A stretch of DNA of 40,448 nucleotides. It comes from Flavobacteriaceae bacterium. GTDB lineage: Bacteria; Bacteroidota; Bacteroidia; Flavobacteriales; Flavobacteriaceae. The stretch is taken from contig JANQHL010000139.1 of the NCBI GenBank assembly GCA_028277085.1, positions 1 through 40,448 on the forward strand, given 5' to 3'. The translations under genes and the position numbers were made by a program. The notes under the pieces are model-generated. The model saw only the letters and a list, made by a program, of their open reading frames with translations. It did not search any database and was not told where the DNA came from. Shown one piece after another: positions 39,979 to 40,448 of this stretch. Positions within the stretch are counted from its first letter, which is position 1; the number at the start of each line of letters is the position of its first letter.

Positions 39979-40448
39979 ACCTGTAAAATGCCCATATTAA
40001 ATTGCCGGGTTATAGGGGCACAATTGGCCGCTTCAATGCCTTTGGAGATCCAATTTCGAGTTGCCAGGGGATCAATGATCGCATCCGTCCAAAGCCGGGC
40101 GGCAGCATAATAGGGTGATATTTGTTGGTCGTAGTTGGTTTTGATCTTTTCAAAAAGCGCCTGCTCTTTTTCTGCATCAAAAGTTTCCCCTTTACTTTCC
40201 AGGGTGGCTTTTTCGATTTGTAAGAGCACCTTGGCAGCCGAATTTCCACTCATTACCGCTAATTCTGCACTGGGCCAGGCAATAATAAAGCGGGGATCAT
40301 ACGCTTTTCCACACATGGCATAGTTACCTGCTCCATAGCTATTCCCAATGACAATGGTAAATTTAGGCACCACAGAATTGCTTACGGCATTCACCATTTT
40401 TGCACCGTCTTTTATAATACCTCCGTGCTCACTTTTGCTACCCACCAT
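39975..40448 (-). CDS. Acyl-CoA carboxylase beta (carboxyltransferase) subunit, C-terminal part
   Basis: The gene continues beyond the window; the ATG at 40448 is internal. The visible 157 residues are the C-terminal half of a biotin-dependent carboxyltransferase: GGIIKDGAKMVNAVS, IVIGNSYGAGNYAMCGKAYDPRF (acyl-CoA oxyanion region) and a terminal helix typical of 3-methylcrotonyl-CoA carboxylase beta (AARLWTDAIIDPLATR). It transfers carboxyl from biotin to an acyl-CoA, most likely 3-methylcrotonyl-CoA in leucine breakdown, with propionyl/geranyl-CoA carboxylase as alternatives. Confidence 0.88.
   Translation of the reverse strand: MVGSKSEHGGIIKDGAKMVNAVSNSVVPKFTIVIGNSYGAGNYAMCGKAYDPRFIIAWPSAELAVMSGNSAAKVLLQIEKATLESKGETFDAEKEQALFEKIKTNYDQQISPYYAAARLWTDAIIDPLATRNWISKGIEAANCAPITRQFNMGILQV

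Overview
The window looks like the chromosome of a marine-type member of the Flavobacteriia (Bacteroidota). The support is the gene families (fused CcsBA, DUF2853 beside menD, YdiI-type thioesterase beside menF, BshB1, short MenE, CarboxypepD_reg-like envelope proteins) and promoters that repeatedly carry the Bacteroidota -7 element TAnnTTTG. It is mostly a housekeeping and metabolic region with two less ordinary stretches, around 12.6-14.7 kb and 29.9-30.5 kb.

Layout. 1-2043 (minus): lipoprotein fragment, Maf, KdsC-like phosphatase, Rossmann/DUF2520 protein. 2177-5344: a ResB-ResC (CcsBA) cytochrome c assembly fusion. 5406-6683 (minus): M14 peptidase lipoprotein. 6899-10238: MATE transporter, trans-sulfuration-type PLP enzyme and BshB1 deacetylase in one likely operon, led by a structured leader. 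10244-12337 (minus): TPR histidine kinase. 12589-12663: tRNA-His, followed by an AT-rich accessory pocket holding an unidentified two-TM protein, a small partner ORF and an isolated promoter/micro-ORF/terminator unit. 14741-16297 (minus): M28 peptidase lipoprotein. 16417-21182: a complete four-gene trans-4-hydroxy-L-proline catabolic operon (deaminase, 2-oxoglutarate semialdehyde dehydrogenase, epimerase, D-hydroxyproline oxidase). 22909-35628: menaquinone genes (thioesterase, menF, menD, menA, menC, menE) interleaved with DUF2853, CvfB, a SPOR-like protein, a LytTR response regulator, a TPR histidine kinase and a CPBP protease. 35654-39978: M24 peptidase and two CarboxypepD_reg-like envelope proteins. 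The window ends in a biotin-dependent carboxylase beta subunit (minus).

Most striking finding. Between the LytTR response regulator (29102) and the histidine kinase (30533) lie three copies of one promoter architecture: two 10-bp direct repeats (TTCACMACAA-like) exactly 21 bp apart, and a TAnnTTTG box starting exactly 37 bp after the second repeat. Two copies drive only short stretches of about 80-97 nt that each end in a strong intrinsic terminator and hold no credible ORF. The third drives the kinase. This looks like a LytTR two-component system with its own pair of small RNAs, comparable in logic to AgrA/RNAIII. It is an inference from sequence, but the spacing coincidence is exact three times.

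Second finding. menC is interrupted by an in-frame TGA at codon 213, where relatives are expected to have Trp, and eight codons earlier the metal-binding Glu of the IEQP motif reads Val. Either the gene is decaying or the assembly is wrong there. No menB is present in this cluster.
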